The position numbers were made by a program, and so were the translations under genes. Under the pieces are notes generated by a model that ran no database searches, was not told the origin of the DNA, and saw only the letters and a list, made by a program, of their open reading frames with translations. This document shows positions 7,975-15,613 of a DNA stretch of 55,575 bases, piece by piece. Origin of the DNA: Akkermansiaceae bacterium UBA7890 (GTDB lineage: Bacteria; Verrucomicrobiota; Verrucomicrobiia; Verrucomicrobiales; Akkermansiaceae); assembly GCA_002501065.1 (NCBI GenBank), contig DLRK01000099.1, positions 1 to 55,575 on the forward strand, read 5' to 3'. Each line of letters starts with the position of its first letter. Position 1 is the first letter of the stretch.

Positions 7975-9198
7975 TTAGGTGAATCTCATGACTTCAACCG
8001 GCAATTTCGTTTTTCCTTCAGTGGCGAGGTCAGCGAGGGCTTCACCGTAGGCGCTGGAAAACTTGAACCCCCCTCCGTTGCAGGCAGCGATGAACGTCAC
8101 ACGCTTTTCGCCGGGGAGAAAGTCGAGCCAGGGCCCGGCGAAGGTATACATGCAGATCTTCATCGCGAGGACCGATCCATTCACTGCGGGCAGCTTGCTG
8201 CGGAGGTAGTTGCGCAAGGGCTTCTCATCGGCGGCAGTCGGGGTACGATTGACCTTGTCGGGATCCGCTGGGGTTCCCCCCCAGTGCATGGCCACTTTGC
8301 AGCCGGGAAAACCAGACAGCATGGGGAATCCGTAATACGCACCGTCGATCCAGGTCGGGAATCTGGTGACGGCGAACGCGGCGCTGTCCCTGGGCGCAAA
8401 CCAGCCGAGCGCCAACCGGCTCACCACCAGCTTGCCATGGAGCTGGGGAACGAGTTTCGAGTTCCATGCGCCGGCGGCAATCACGAGGTGCTTTGCGCGG
8501 TACTTTCCGCGAGTGGTGGTGACGGTGACCCCATTCCCGTCCGTGGACCAGTCCGTGACGGGTTCCTGAGCGCGGATATGTGCCCCGTGCTGCAGCGCCA
8601 TATGGCAATGGGTGGCGATGGCAAGTTCGCTCCGCAGTACGCCGCCCTGATGATCCAGCATCGCCGACGCATCCTTGGACCGGTTCTGAAACTGCGGAAA
8701 CCGGTTCTCAACCGCGGCGGCGTCCAGCAGTTCGATTTTAACACCCTTGCTGTTGGCTTGAGCCGGTGACAGCTGATTTCCGGCGTGAAGATTCAACCAC
8801 CCGCACTGATGGAAGACCTGCTGCCCGCTGTCCTTCTCGAGTGCGCGCCAGTTTTCATTCGCCCGTTGGACGAGCGGTCCATAGGCACTGCCCAGGTAAG
8901 GCGCCACTTTCGTTTGCCGCGAGATGCCGCCGCTGCTACCCAGCACGTGCGCGATGTCGAACTGCTCGATCCCGAGAACGTTCGCTCCACGTTTCGCCAG
9001 TTGATAGGTGCAGGCCGAACCCATGGCCCCCAGACCCAGCACAATGCAATCGTAAGTGCGTTTTGCAGGTTTCGGATTCGTGACTTCGTCGGCAAGAGTT
9101 TCCGACAAGCCACCTGTGAGAACGCCAAGCGTCGTGGCCGAGCCGAGCTTGATGAAATCGCGGCGAACAAGCTCTGATTGCCTTGTTTCGGTGTCCAT
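7975..9198 (-). CDS. Tat-exported FAD amine oxidase (N-methyltryptophan/sarcosine oxidase-like)
   Basis: About 407 residues. The N-terminus has the twin-arginine motif VRRDFIKLGS followed by a hydrophobic stretch, so it should be exported folded with FAD. The dinucleotide-binding motif GLGAMGS lies near residue 50 and the sequence follows the MSOX/SolA/DadA-like oxidoreductases; KICMYTF near 348 matches the segment that carries the flavin-linking Cys in monomeric sarcosine oxidases. It should oxidise an N-methylated or secondary amino acid. I chose ATG 9198 (GGAG just upstream); ATG 9222 is an alternative that would overlap the upstream PLP gene stop by 10 nt. Either way it is coupled to that gene. 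The real substrate is unknown. Confidence 0.82.
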   Translation of the reverse strand: MDTETRQSELVRRDFIKLGSATTLGVLTGGLSETLADEVTNPKPAKRTYDCIVLGLGAMGSACTYQLAKRGANVLGIEQFDIAHVLGSSGGISRQTKVAPYLGSAYGPLVQRANENWRALEKDSGQQVFHQCGWLNLHAGNQLSPAQANSKGVKIELLDAAAVENRFPQFQNRSKDASAMLDHQGGVLRSELAIATHCHMALQHGAHIRAQEPVTDWSTDGNGVTVTTTRGKYRAKHLVIAAGAWNSKLVPQLHGKLVVSRLALGWFAPRDSAAFAVTRFPTWIDGAYYGFPMLSGFPGCKVAMHWGGTPADPDKVNRTPTAADEKPLRNYLRSKLPAVNGSVLAMKICMYTFAGPWLDFLPGEKRVTFIAACNGGGFKFSSAYGEALADLATEGKTKLPVEVMRFT

Positions 9199-9212
9199 GG
9201 TCTCCAGTTGTT

Positions 9213-10460
9213 CTAAGGACATTTCGCGATGGCCTGCTTGAAGTCGGCAATCAGGTCCTCCGGTTCTTCCAGGCCGATCGAGACCCGCGTGTAACGCGCT
9301 GGAATGCCGCGGTCCTTTTCCTCCTTGCGCTGCAGGACCCGTGTGACCGGATCGCCCAGGCTGGTTTGATTGATGATCAGCTTGACGTGTCTGCCCAGGT
9401 CCCGGTGGACGGCGTCCTTCTTCCATTCGATGCCCAGCATGCCGCCGAAGCCCTTCAGGGACTCCGATTCCGCCTGTCGGTTCCACACCGGCAAGCCGCC
9501 ATAGCGCACCCGGGCCACCGCCGGATGAGACTGGAGAAACTCGGCAACCATCTGGGCGGAACGACAGTGCTGTCGCATCCGCAAGGGAAGGGTTTTCACG
9601 CCCTGCGTGACGAGGAAGGCGTCCATGGGTCTGAGCAATCCACCAAACCAGTTTTGCGCCTTTTCGATCCTTCCCACGAGGTCCTTCTTGCCGGAAACCA
9701 CTCCCCCCATGGCGTTGCCGTGGCCACCCATGTACTTGGTCACGCTGTGAATCACCAGGTCGGCGCCGAGGCGGAACGGTTGCAACAGGTAAGGGGTCAG
9801 CCAGGTGTTGTCCAGGATCACAGTGGCGCCGGCCTGCTTGGCGATCTTGATCAGGGCAGGGGTGTCCAGCACTTCCATGGTCGGATTCACGTAGGGTTCC
9901 CAATGGACGAATTTGGCGGGTCTGATCTTCAGGGATTTTGCCAGGTTTCCGGGGTCGGTCAGATCCACGAACTCGACCTCGATGCCCCACCCCGGCAGGT
10001 AATCGCGGAACAGGGACATCACCCAGTCGTAGTTGCAGCGGTGAGCCACCACGCGATCGCCCGGTTTGAGCAACGCCATGTAGGTCTGCGAAATGATGCC
10101 CATGCCGCAGGGCCCTCCAGCAATCGCTTCGGCGCCATCCATTTCCATCACCTTGCGCAACAGCGCTGCAACGGTCGGGTTGCTGAGATTGCCCGGTCGC
10201 TGGTAGCCCGGGGCGGCCTTGTCCTGGCTGATCGGGGTGACCTGGAAGCCAGCCTGCTCGCCGTGATGAATGATCTGGGATCCGAAATGCCGGCCGGTGC
10301 TGGATTCGAAATTCGCGTCCAGCAGGTCCGCCAGCGGCGGGACGGCGGCCGGGGTGGCCGTCTCCCCGGCAGCGGTCGCGATGGTTGGAACGGTTGCTCC
10401 TGCTCCCGCTCCGAGCAAGGATGTCATCTTCAGAAATTCGCGTTTGTTCAGATTGTCCAT
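9213..10460 (-). CDS. Exported PLP-dependent trans-sulfuration-type lyase
   Basis: 415 residues from ATG 10460, which has AAAGGAG 9 nt upstream; longer versions begin with unlikely sequence. The N-terminus (NKREFLKMTSLLGAGAG) is a Tat-like signal with KR in place of RR. The body is a Cys/Met-metabolism PLP enzyme: DNTWLTPYLLQP and SVTKYMGGHGNAMGG, with the Schiff-base Lys near residue 241, plus a GLEEPEDLIAD C-terminus typical of cystathionine gamma-lyase, beta-lyase and methionine gamma-lyase. The length fits the family (about 380-400) plus a signal. Trans-sulfuration enzymes are normally cytoplasmic, so an export signal is odd. It ends 14 nt before the oxidase ATG, suggesting a two-step exported pathway acting on an amino acid or thioether. 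Confidence 0.85.
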   Translation of the reverse strand: MDNLNKREFLKMTSLLGAGAGATVPTIATAAGETATPAAVPPLADLLDANFESSTGRHFGSQIIHHGEQAGFQVTPISQDKAAPGYQRPGNLSNPTVAALLRKVMEMDGAEAIAGGPCGMGIISQTYMALLKPGDRVVAHRCNYDWVMSLFRDYLPGWGIEVEFVDLTDPGNLAKSLKIRPAKFVHWEPYVNPTMEVLDTPALIKIAKQAGATVILDNTWLTPYLLQPFRLGADLVIHSVTKYMGGHGNAMGGVVSGKKDLVGRIEKAQNWFGGLLRPMDAFLVTQGVKTLPLRMRQHCRSAQMVAEFLQSHPAVARVRYGGLPVWNRQAESESLKGFGGMLGIEWKKDAVHRDLGRHVKLIINQTSLGDPVTRVLQRKEEKDRGIPARYTRVSIGLEEPEDLIADFKQAIAKCP

Positions 10461-10745
10461 TAATCGATCTCCTTTTGCTGATGTCAAAGCGCTGCGACCT
10501 GTGGAAACAGGCACGAACATCCTTGATTTGTTGTTAAACGGGCAGCCACACTCCTTCCCAATCGCATTTCTCCTCACCGACCGGCATCCTTGAGGTCAGA
10601 TTTGAGTCAGGCGGTATGCCCTGGCGCCTCACAGTTCGAGTGATGCAGTGGTGGCGATTGGATAGGGGCTGTTAATCTTCACTTGGATCACTGGTCGGTT
10701 TCAACTTTTTGAGTGAGGGTGATTTCCTGTCGGTTTCGATTGAGG

Positions 10746-13622
10746 TCAGGGATTGCTCGACTCGTCGAAGTAACCGGTCTTGTCCTTGCCGGTCCGTGTG
10801 GTTCCCGTTCTGAGAATTGTCATCTGCCCGACTTCGACAAAGCCGCGCTTTTTGATGTTTTCGGCAATTGTGACCGATTCGTGCGGACGGTTCCTGCCAA
10901 CCTGCCAGAGTTTCTCGCCTTTACAGATAATATCGAGTTCCTTCAGTTCGAGCTCGATGCGATCCTTTGTTACCTTTGCGACCAAATAATTGATCCGGGG
11001 ATTGTAGCCGAAGAGTCCGCCGTGGGCGACCTGCTGGACGCTGTCTCTTTCGGTAGCGGTAATGGCGTGCACCTCACCGCAGAGGTAAAGATCGACCTTG
11101 TGCCTGGCCATGGTCTGCCAGAGAGGTGACTGCCTGCCTTTCTCAAGCATCAATCCACTGGATGAACGTTTGCGCACCGGGCCGAGGATGGGCGTGTGCC
11201 CCATCACCACAACGTGATCGACCTCCGGATGGTCCCCGAGGGTCGTCTCCAGCCACGCCAGTTGCTTTCCCGTGACCTGTGCCACGATGTCGCCTTGCTG
11301 ACCCTTGCCTTTTTCAAAAACGTCCACCGCAATAAAGAGGGAGTTCTTATGTAGAAAGTGAAACGCCGTCCCCTTCATGTGCTCGGGGCCGTTCAACGGC
11401 ATTTTCATGTAGTCGCGGAAGGCCTTCTTGAAGAGAGGGACAAGCTTCGCTCGGGCAGGCGGCCAGGGATTGTCTCCCAGTTCGTGATCGCCGATGGCGG
11501 TGTAGAACTTGAGATCGTGGGCTTTCATTCGCTTGATCCAGTCAGGGTAGTAAATCGCTGCGTGCTTCCTGATCGTTTCTTCGTCCCACCATCGCCCCAT
11601 CACAAGATCCCCGGCGACCAGGAGAAAGTCCGGGTTCTCCGCCTTGACCGCCTTGAGCACGTAATCCAGCGCGTCTTCCCAGCCTGGCTGCGGATAGGTT
11701 GTGTCGACGTTGAGGAAGTCGGGCATGCTGACGAAGGTCCAACTGTCTGCGGATTTCAAGGAACTCAGATAGGTCACCAGGTGAGCCACCTCTGTGGTTG
11801 AAAGCGAAGCCGCGATCTGCGGCATCCCGGACACGAGCTCACTGCGCTCAGCGATATCGGCTGTCTTGACGCTCAGGAGACCCGTTTCCGGAGACTCCAG
11901 CTGCAACTCAAGGGTTCCTTCCGATTTCAGCATTCCCGCGCGGTTGCTGCCGTCTTTCAATTTCAGGATCAGGCTGCCATAACCTGATGTGACCTCCTTG
12001 CCCGGGAAAAGCAGTGACTCCAGAATCTTTTCTTTTGTCATGCGACTGCCGCAATCGTCCAAGGCTGGTCCGATGACACCACCTTTACCCGCAATCGGGT
12101 GGCAGTTGACGCATCCCGTCTTGGCGCCGTTTTCGAAGAGGCGCTTGCCGGCTTCCGCATTACCCCCGGCCAGCGCGGGAAGATAGTCCGCCATCGACAG
12201 GGTCCTGGGCGCGGCAGTTGCGGCGGCGGGCAACGATGGCGCCAGCGTGGCCTCGATGCGAACGATCTGGGCGTCCTTGTTGTTGCCGCCATAGGCGGAG
12301 CCCCACTCAATCAGGTAAAGGGCGCCATCAGCGCCAAGCTCCATGTCCATCGGCCTCTTGAAGGAGGTCTTGGGCAGGATGCGTTTGAGGGATACCAGTT
12401 CTTCCTTCTCGCCGAGTTTTGCCGCCAGGATCTGCCCGCGCATCCAGTCATAAATGAAGAGACAACGATCAAATTCCGCCGGCAGTTTGCGCTGCGACGG
12501 CGAGGCAGAGTCAAAATAGTAGACGGGGCCGGCCATCGCGGAGCGGCCCCCGCTGCCCAGCTCCGGGAAGGTCGTCGATGCAGAATAGGGATACCAGATC
12601 AAGGGCGCCTGCGCCGGGGGCAGGGCCGTTAAACCGGTGTTATTTACCGACTCGTTTTTCGGATCGGCCGCCTGCCACAGATTCCCTGAGACCTTGGTCG
12701 CAAAGTCATAGTGACGATAGGGTCTGTTGTCGGCGACAAAATGCGGCCAGCCGTGGTTTCCGGCCTGCTTTGCCTGATTCACTTCGTCGAAACCGGCAGG
12801 GCCGCGCGAGGGATTCGCGCTGCGGGAATCGGGACCTATTTCACCCCAGTAAACCGTTCCTGTCTTCGGGTCAGCGGAAATCCGGAACGGGTTCCTGCAG
12901 CCCATGGCAAAAATCTCCGGTCGCGTCCTGGCCAGTCCCGGTTTGAAAAGGTTGCCCCGGGGGATCGTCACCCCCCCGTCCGGCTGCGGCGTGATTCTCA
13001 GAACCTTGCCGCGCAGGTCGTTCGTGTTTGCTGAACTGCCCTGCGCATCCCAGGCCGCTCGTCCAGGTCGCTCGTCGGTTGGACAATAGCCGTCGGACTT
13101 GAAGGGATTGATGTTGTCGCCGGTGGAAATCAACAGGTTGCCATGTAGATCAAAGGCCAGGGATCCGCCGGTGTGACAGGGTGGCGTGTCGCGCTGCACC
13201 TTGATCTTGAGCAGGACCTTTTCACTGCCGAGATCGAGGGTGTCTCCTTCCAGGGTGAAACGGGAGACCCAGTTCTCGCTCGCTGTCGGCGTCGAATAAC
13301 AGAGGTAGATCCAGTTGTTGTCCAAGAATCCTGGATCCAGGGCGATCCCGAGCAGACCGTCGTCAAGTTCGCTGTATACCTTGAGCGAGGCAATAAGCCT
13401 GGAGGTCCTGCTCTCGGGCAGGCATTGCTTGAGCTGTCCCCGCCGTTCCACATAGAAAATCCGCCCATCCTTTGCAACCGCGAGCTCAAACGGGTCATGC
13501 GGGCTTTCATCAAGAACGATCTTGCGCAACTGCGGCGGTTGATTCTGGGCGACCGCTGTGACGAGCATTCCCAGAAGTGCGCCGACGGAGGCAAGGGCCT
13601 GCAGTTTTCTCGTTGTCATCAT
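10746..13622 (-). CDS. Sorbosone/glucose dehydrogenase - cytochrome c - metallophosphoesterase fusion
   Basis: 958 residues with a signal peptide (ASVGALLGMLVTAVAQ). Residues about 30-460 are a PQQ-type glucose/sorbosone dehydrogenase propeller (DDGLLGIALDPGF, CHTGGSLAFD, GCRNPFRISADP). Residues about 485-615 form a heme-binding domain with one CVNCH near 502 and the conserved downstream pattern GPALDDCGSRM. From about 620 to the end is a calcineurin-like phosphoesterase (VAGDLVMGRW, IGDHELGD, VMGHTPI, CGEVHA). Its first metal motif reads D-F-L-N instead of D-x-H and the last GEVH instead of GHxH, so metal chemistry may differ. The ATG overlaps the stop of the ABC-ATPase stub. A periplasmic sugar oxidase with a tethered hydrolase is the simplest reading. 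Confidence 0.85.
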   Translation of the reverse strand: MMTTRKLQALASVGALLGMLVTAVAQNQPPQLRKIVLDESPHDPFELAVAKDGRIFYVERRGQLKQCLPESRTSRLIASLKVYSELDDGLLGIALDPGFLDNNWIYLCYSTPTASENWVSRFTLEGDTLDLGSEKVLLKIKVQRDTPPCHTGGSLAFDLHGNLLISTGDNINPFKSDGYCPTDERPGRAAWDAQGSSANTNDLRGKVLRITPQPDGGVTIPRGNLFKPGLARTRPEIFAMGCRNPFRISADPKTGTVYWGEIGPDSRSANPSRGPAGFDEVNQAKQAGNHGWPHFVADNRPYRHYDFATKVSGNLWQAADPKNESVNNTGLTALPPAQAPLIWYPYSASTTFPELGSGGRSAMAGPVYYFDSASPSQRKLPAEFDRCLFIYDWMRGQILAAKLGEKEELVSLKRILPKTSFKRPMDMELGADGALYLIEWGSAYGGNNKDAQIVRIEATLAPSLPAAATAAPRTLSMADYLPALAGGNAEAGKRLFENGAKTGCVNCHPIAGKGGVIGPALDDCGSRMTKEKILESLLFPGKEVTSGYGSLILKLKDGSNRAGMLKSEGTLELQLESPETGLLSVKTADIAERSELVSGMPQIAASLSTTEVAHLVTYLSSLKSADSWTFVSMPDFLNVDTTYPQPGWEDALDYVLKAVKAENPDFLLVAGDLVMGRWWDEETIRKHAAIYYPDWIKRMKAHDLKFYTAIGDHELGDNPWPPARAKLVPLFKKAFRDYMKMPLNGPEHMKGTAFHFLHKNSLFIAVDVFEKGKGQQGDIVAQVTGKQLAWLETTLGDHPEVDHVVVMGHTPILGPVRKRSSSGLMLEKGRQSPLWQTMARHKVDLYLCGEVHAITATERDSVQQVAHGGLFGYNPRINYLVAKVTKDRIELELKELDIICKGEKLWQVGRNRPHESVTIAENIKKRGFVEVGQMTILRTGTTRTGKDKTGYFDESSNP

Positions 13623-13867
13623 ATCACAATATTTCCGGGAGATAGCTGCTCACCTATACAGGCCAAACTCTTTGGAACCTGTTTGACCGGGCGATTGGCG
13701 TGGCGAAGTGCCGCCGACCAGGCTCTGGCGAGTGTCTGCCTCAGGGTGCTCGCTCCCGCCCCGTTTTTCCCGACCAGCGCGTGGATCTCACCCCGGCGAA
13801 GATCGTAATCAACCTGGTCCAGGGTGTGGGCGTCCGGGAACGATTTTCTTATTAGCATCGTTACCAT
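13619..13867 (-). pseudogene. Truncated sugar ABC-transporter ATPase stub
   Basis: An 82-codon frame. The first ~40 residues are clearly the N-terminus of a sugar-type ABC ATPase (Q-DYDLRRGEIHALVGKNGAGAS). The Walker A Lys is replaced (GKNGAGAST rather than GxNGAGKST). After that the sequence stops resembling the family, and the Q-loop, signature and Walker B are absent. It starts inside the end of the URO-D-like gene (ATG overlapping the stop region) and its TGA overlaps the ATG of the dehydrogenase fusion, so it still bridges the two genes in what looks like one transcript. It is most likely the relic of a deleted transporter operon. A short peptide may still be made. Confidence 0.7.
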
Positions 13868-14961
13868 GCCTGCACCTTTCTCAACGCTTCCGGTTGGTCT
13901 TCAGGCGCCGCCGGAATCCACAGCATGATGCCCGCGGGATCCACATGTCGCATGAAATCATCCAGTTCGCTCAATTCGAGGTCGACGACCACGCTCTTCC
14001 CCGCTTCCTGGATTTTTCGGATCAGGGGGATCCATTGCCGGATGGGTTTGTCCTTGCCGTAGCCCTGGGCCCACTGGATAGCCGGCATGTTTTCCAGAGT
14101 GAGGATCGAATCAATATTCTTGGCCACGCCCGGCCCGTCCACGTGAAACACGTTGTGGGTGAAGAGCGCCGCTTCCCGGCCCAGCACCGGCATGCAGAAT
14201 TCGTCGAAATGATCCCGGGAAACGTATACCGCGAAATCGCAGGCCAGCACATTGAACCGCTCGAACACGGGCAGGTTGATCCAGGTCACGGAAAGCTGGC
14301 CGTGTTGTTTCAGGGTTCGGTCATAACTGTTGTACACGTCTGCATATTCGGCAAAAGCCCGGCCGATGAGCGCATGCACGCCGGTCGGGTTCTCGTAGAG
14401 GTCGACACACAGTTGCTGGGTGCCGCGCAGGCCCATGGCACAGTCCATTCCCGCGTAGAGGTCTGAGAAACCGACCATGAAGCGATCCTCCGCCCGTTCC
14501 AGGGCGCTCTCGGTTAACGCCCCGACGGCTTTGAAATAGACATTGTCACGCTGCACCTTCAGCGCTGGCAGGTCATCGAGGTTGTCGATGCAGGGGTGCG
14601 TCCAGGCGGTGGCATCGTCAAAGACGGCCTGTTGACCAAGAAACAGGTTGTAGACCACCGCGCTCAGGTTGGGCCAGAACACGGGAAAGGTTTCCCCGAG
14701 AAACTTCGTCTGGGCCAGGGTTTGCTCCCAGAGGTCCATCTGGTGGTCCACGTCCAGCCAGCGGTCTTCGTAGCGGGCCCACCGGGCCTTGCCCTGTGAG
14801 GTGCGCTCATACTCGATATTGTGGTGATGAAATCGTACCGGGGGCCGGTCGATGAATTTCTGTTCGTACCAGGCGTAGACGCGGGCCATGCATTCATCGA
14901 AATCCGGCTTGGACCTGAAGGTGCGGGAAGCAAGTCCAGAGGCATTTGTCATGTTACCCAT
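13861..14961 (-). CDS. Uroporphyrinogen decarboxylase-like (URO-D fold) protein
   Basis: 366 residues from ATG 14961. ATG 14952 is an alternative; the best purine stretch is a weak CGGG. No signal peptide, so cytoplasmic. The overall pattern (RFHHHNIEYE, FWPNLSAVVYNLFLG, MGLRGTQQLCVDLYENP, FHVDGPGVAKNIDSIL, KDKPIRQWIPLIRKIQEAGKSVVVDLEL) follows the URO-D/methyltransferase-like family that PVC bacteria keep beside sugar ABC transporters. The adjacent ABC ATPase relic fits that context. True heme-pathway HemE is unlikely given the surroundings. Members of the broad family transfer or remove methyl or carboxyl groups; the substrate here is unknown. A palindrome 28 bp upstream may control it. Confidence 0.72.
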   Translation of the reverse strand: MGNMTNASGLASRTFRSKPDFDECMARVYAWYEQKFIDRPPVRFHHHNIEYERTSQGKARWARYEDRWLDVDHQMDLWEQTLAQTKFLGETFPVFWPNLSAVVYNLFLGQQAVFDDATAWTHPCIDNLDDLPALKVQRDNVYFKAVGALTESALERAEDRFMVGFSDLYAGMDCAMGLRGTQQLCVDLYENPTGVHALIGRAFAEYADVYNSYDRTLKQHGQLSVTWINLPVFERFNVLACDFAVYVSRDHFDEFCMPVLGREAALFTHNVFHVDGPGVAKNIDSILTLENMPAIQWAQGYGKDKPIRQWIPLIRKIQEAGKSVVVDLELSELDDFMRHVDPAGIMLWIPAAPEDQPEALRKVQAW

Positions 14962-15609
14962 ATGCAAAACCCGCGTAACGCGCGTCCTGTTTCATGTTCG
15001 TCGATCGCATGAAACGTACGGACCGACAGTTACCATGAAGGGTCTCAACACATTTCTTTAATCTGAAACACTTTTTCGATCGGACTCGATCTGGTTTTGC
15101 TTATGTCAATTTCTTCGTCATTACACTCGGTGAGGGATGAGCAACGACTGGCGGAACATTCTGGTTTGCGCCTTTCCCGCTGTTGGCGTTCACGCAGAAT
15201 GGAATATTCCACGCCGATCTCCCCGCCGTGAACCTGCGGTGTGAAACGGCTGCATATATCCTCCCCTCTGATCACAGGATTCCCTGCAGTTGATGAGGCG
15301 AGAGTTGAAACTTTTTATCTGAGAGCTCCGTATCCGTGCAGATTCAATCGTGGTTAACGGCGAATTGATGGCCATGTGAGTATTGTGTGAAAAAGCAAAT
15401 CCCGATCAGTCGGTCATGTCACGAAACTGGAAAAGATATCGGCTGACCCTGGGGTTGTTGGCGGTTCTCTTGCTGACCTTCAACGGTCGGGTCAGCGAGG
15501 GGCGGGTTGGAAACTGCTGCCAACTCACCGGGTTGAAGGTCGGCATGGTGCTGGCTAGAAGTGGTGGTGCCGAGACCTGCGCGGCGCAATCGTCAGAAGG
15601 AAAACTATC
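14962..15609. other. Divergent intergenic region
   Basis: About 650 bp between the minus-strand URO-D-like gene and the plus-strand GH146-like gene. It holds an 8-bp inverted repeat (14989-15015) and a doubtful small open frame (15383-15613). No repeat copy or RNA gene was seen. Confidence 0.4.
14989..15015. promoter_or_regulatory. Candidate operator, 8-bp inverted repeat
   Basis: GTTTCATG (14989-14996) and CATGAAAC (15008-15015) are exact inverted arms with an 11-bp spacer, 28-54 bp upstream of the URO-D-like ATG. Position and symmetry fit a dimeric regulator site controlling the minus-strand operon. No regulator gene is nearby. Confidence 0.4.
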
Positions 15610-15613
15610 ATGA
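15383..15613 (+). CDS. Doubtful small secreted or membrane peptide upstream of GH146
   Basis: A 76-codon frame (TTG start, or ATG 15416) with a basic then hydrophobic segment, RNWKRYRLTLGLLAVLLLTFNG, that looks like a signal or anchor. Its TGA overlaps the GH146-like ATG (ATGA), a common coupling arrangement. No clear ribosome binding site and no family were recognised. It may be a leader peptide or chance. Confidence 0.2.
   Translation: MCEKANPDQSVMSRNWKRYRLTLGLLAVLLLTFNGRVSEGRVGNCCQLTGLKVGMVLARSGGAETCAAQSSEGKLS

Noticed and set aside
13861..14961. HemE of the heme pathway
   Set aside because: Sequence and context fit the URO-D-like methyltransferase group near sugar operons; no other heme gene is adjacent.
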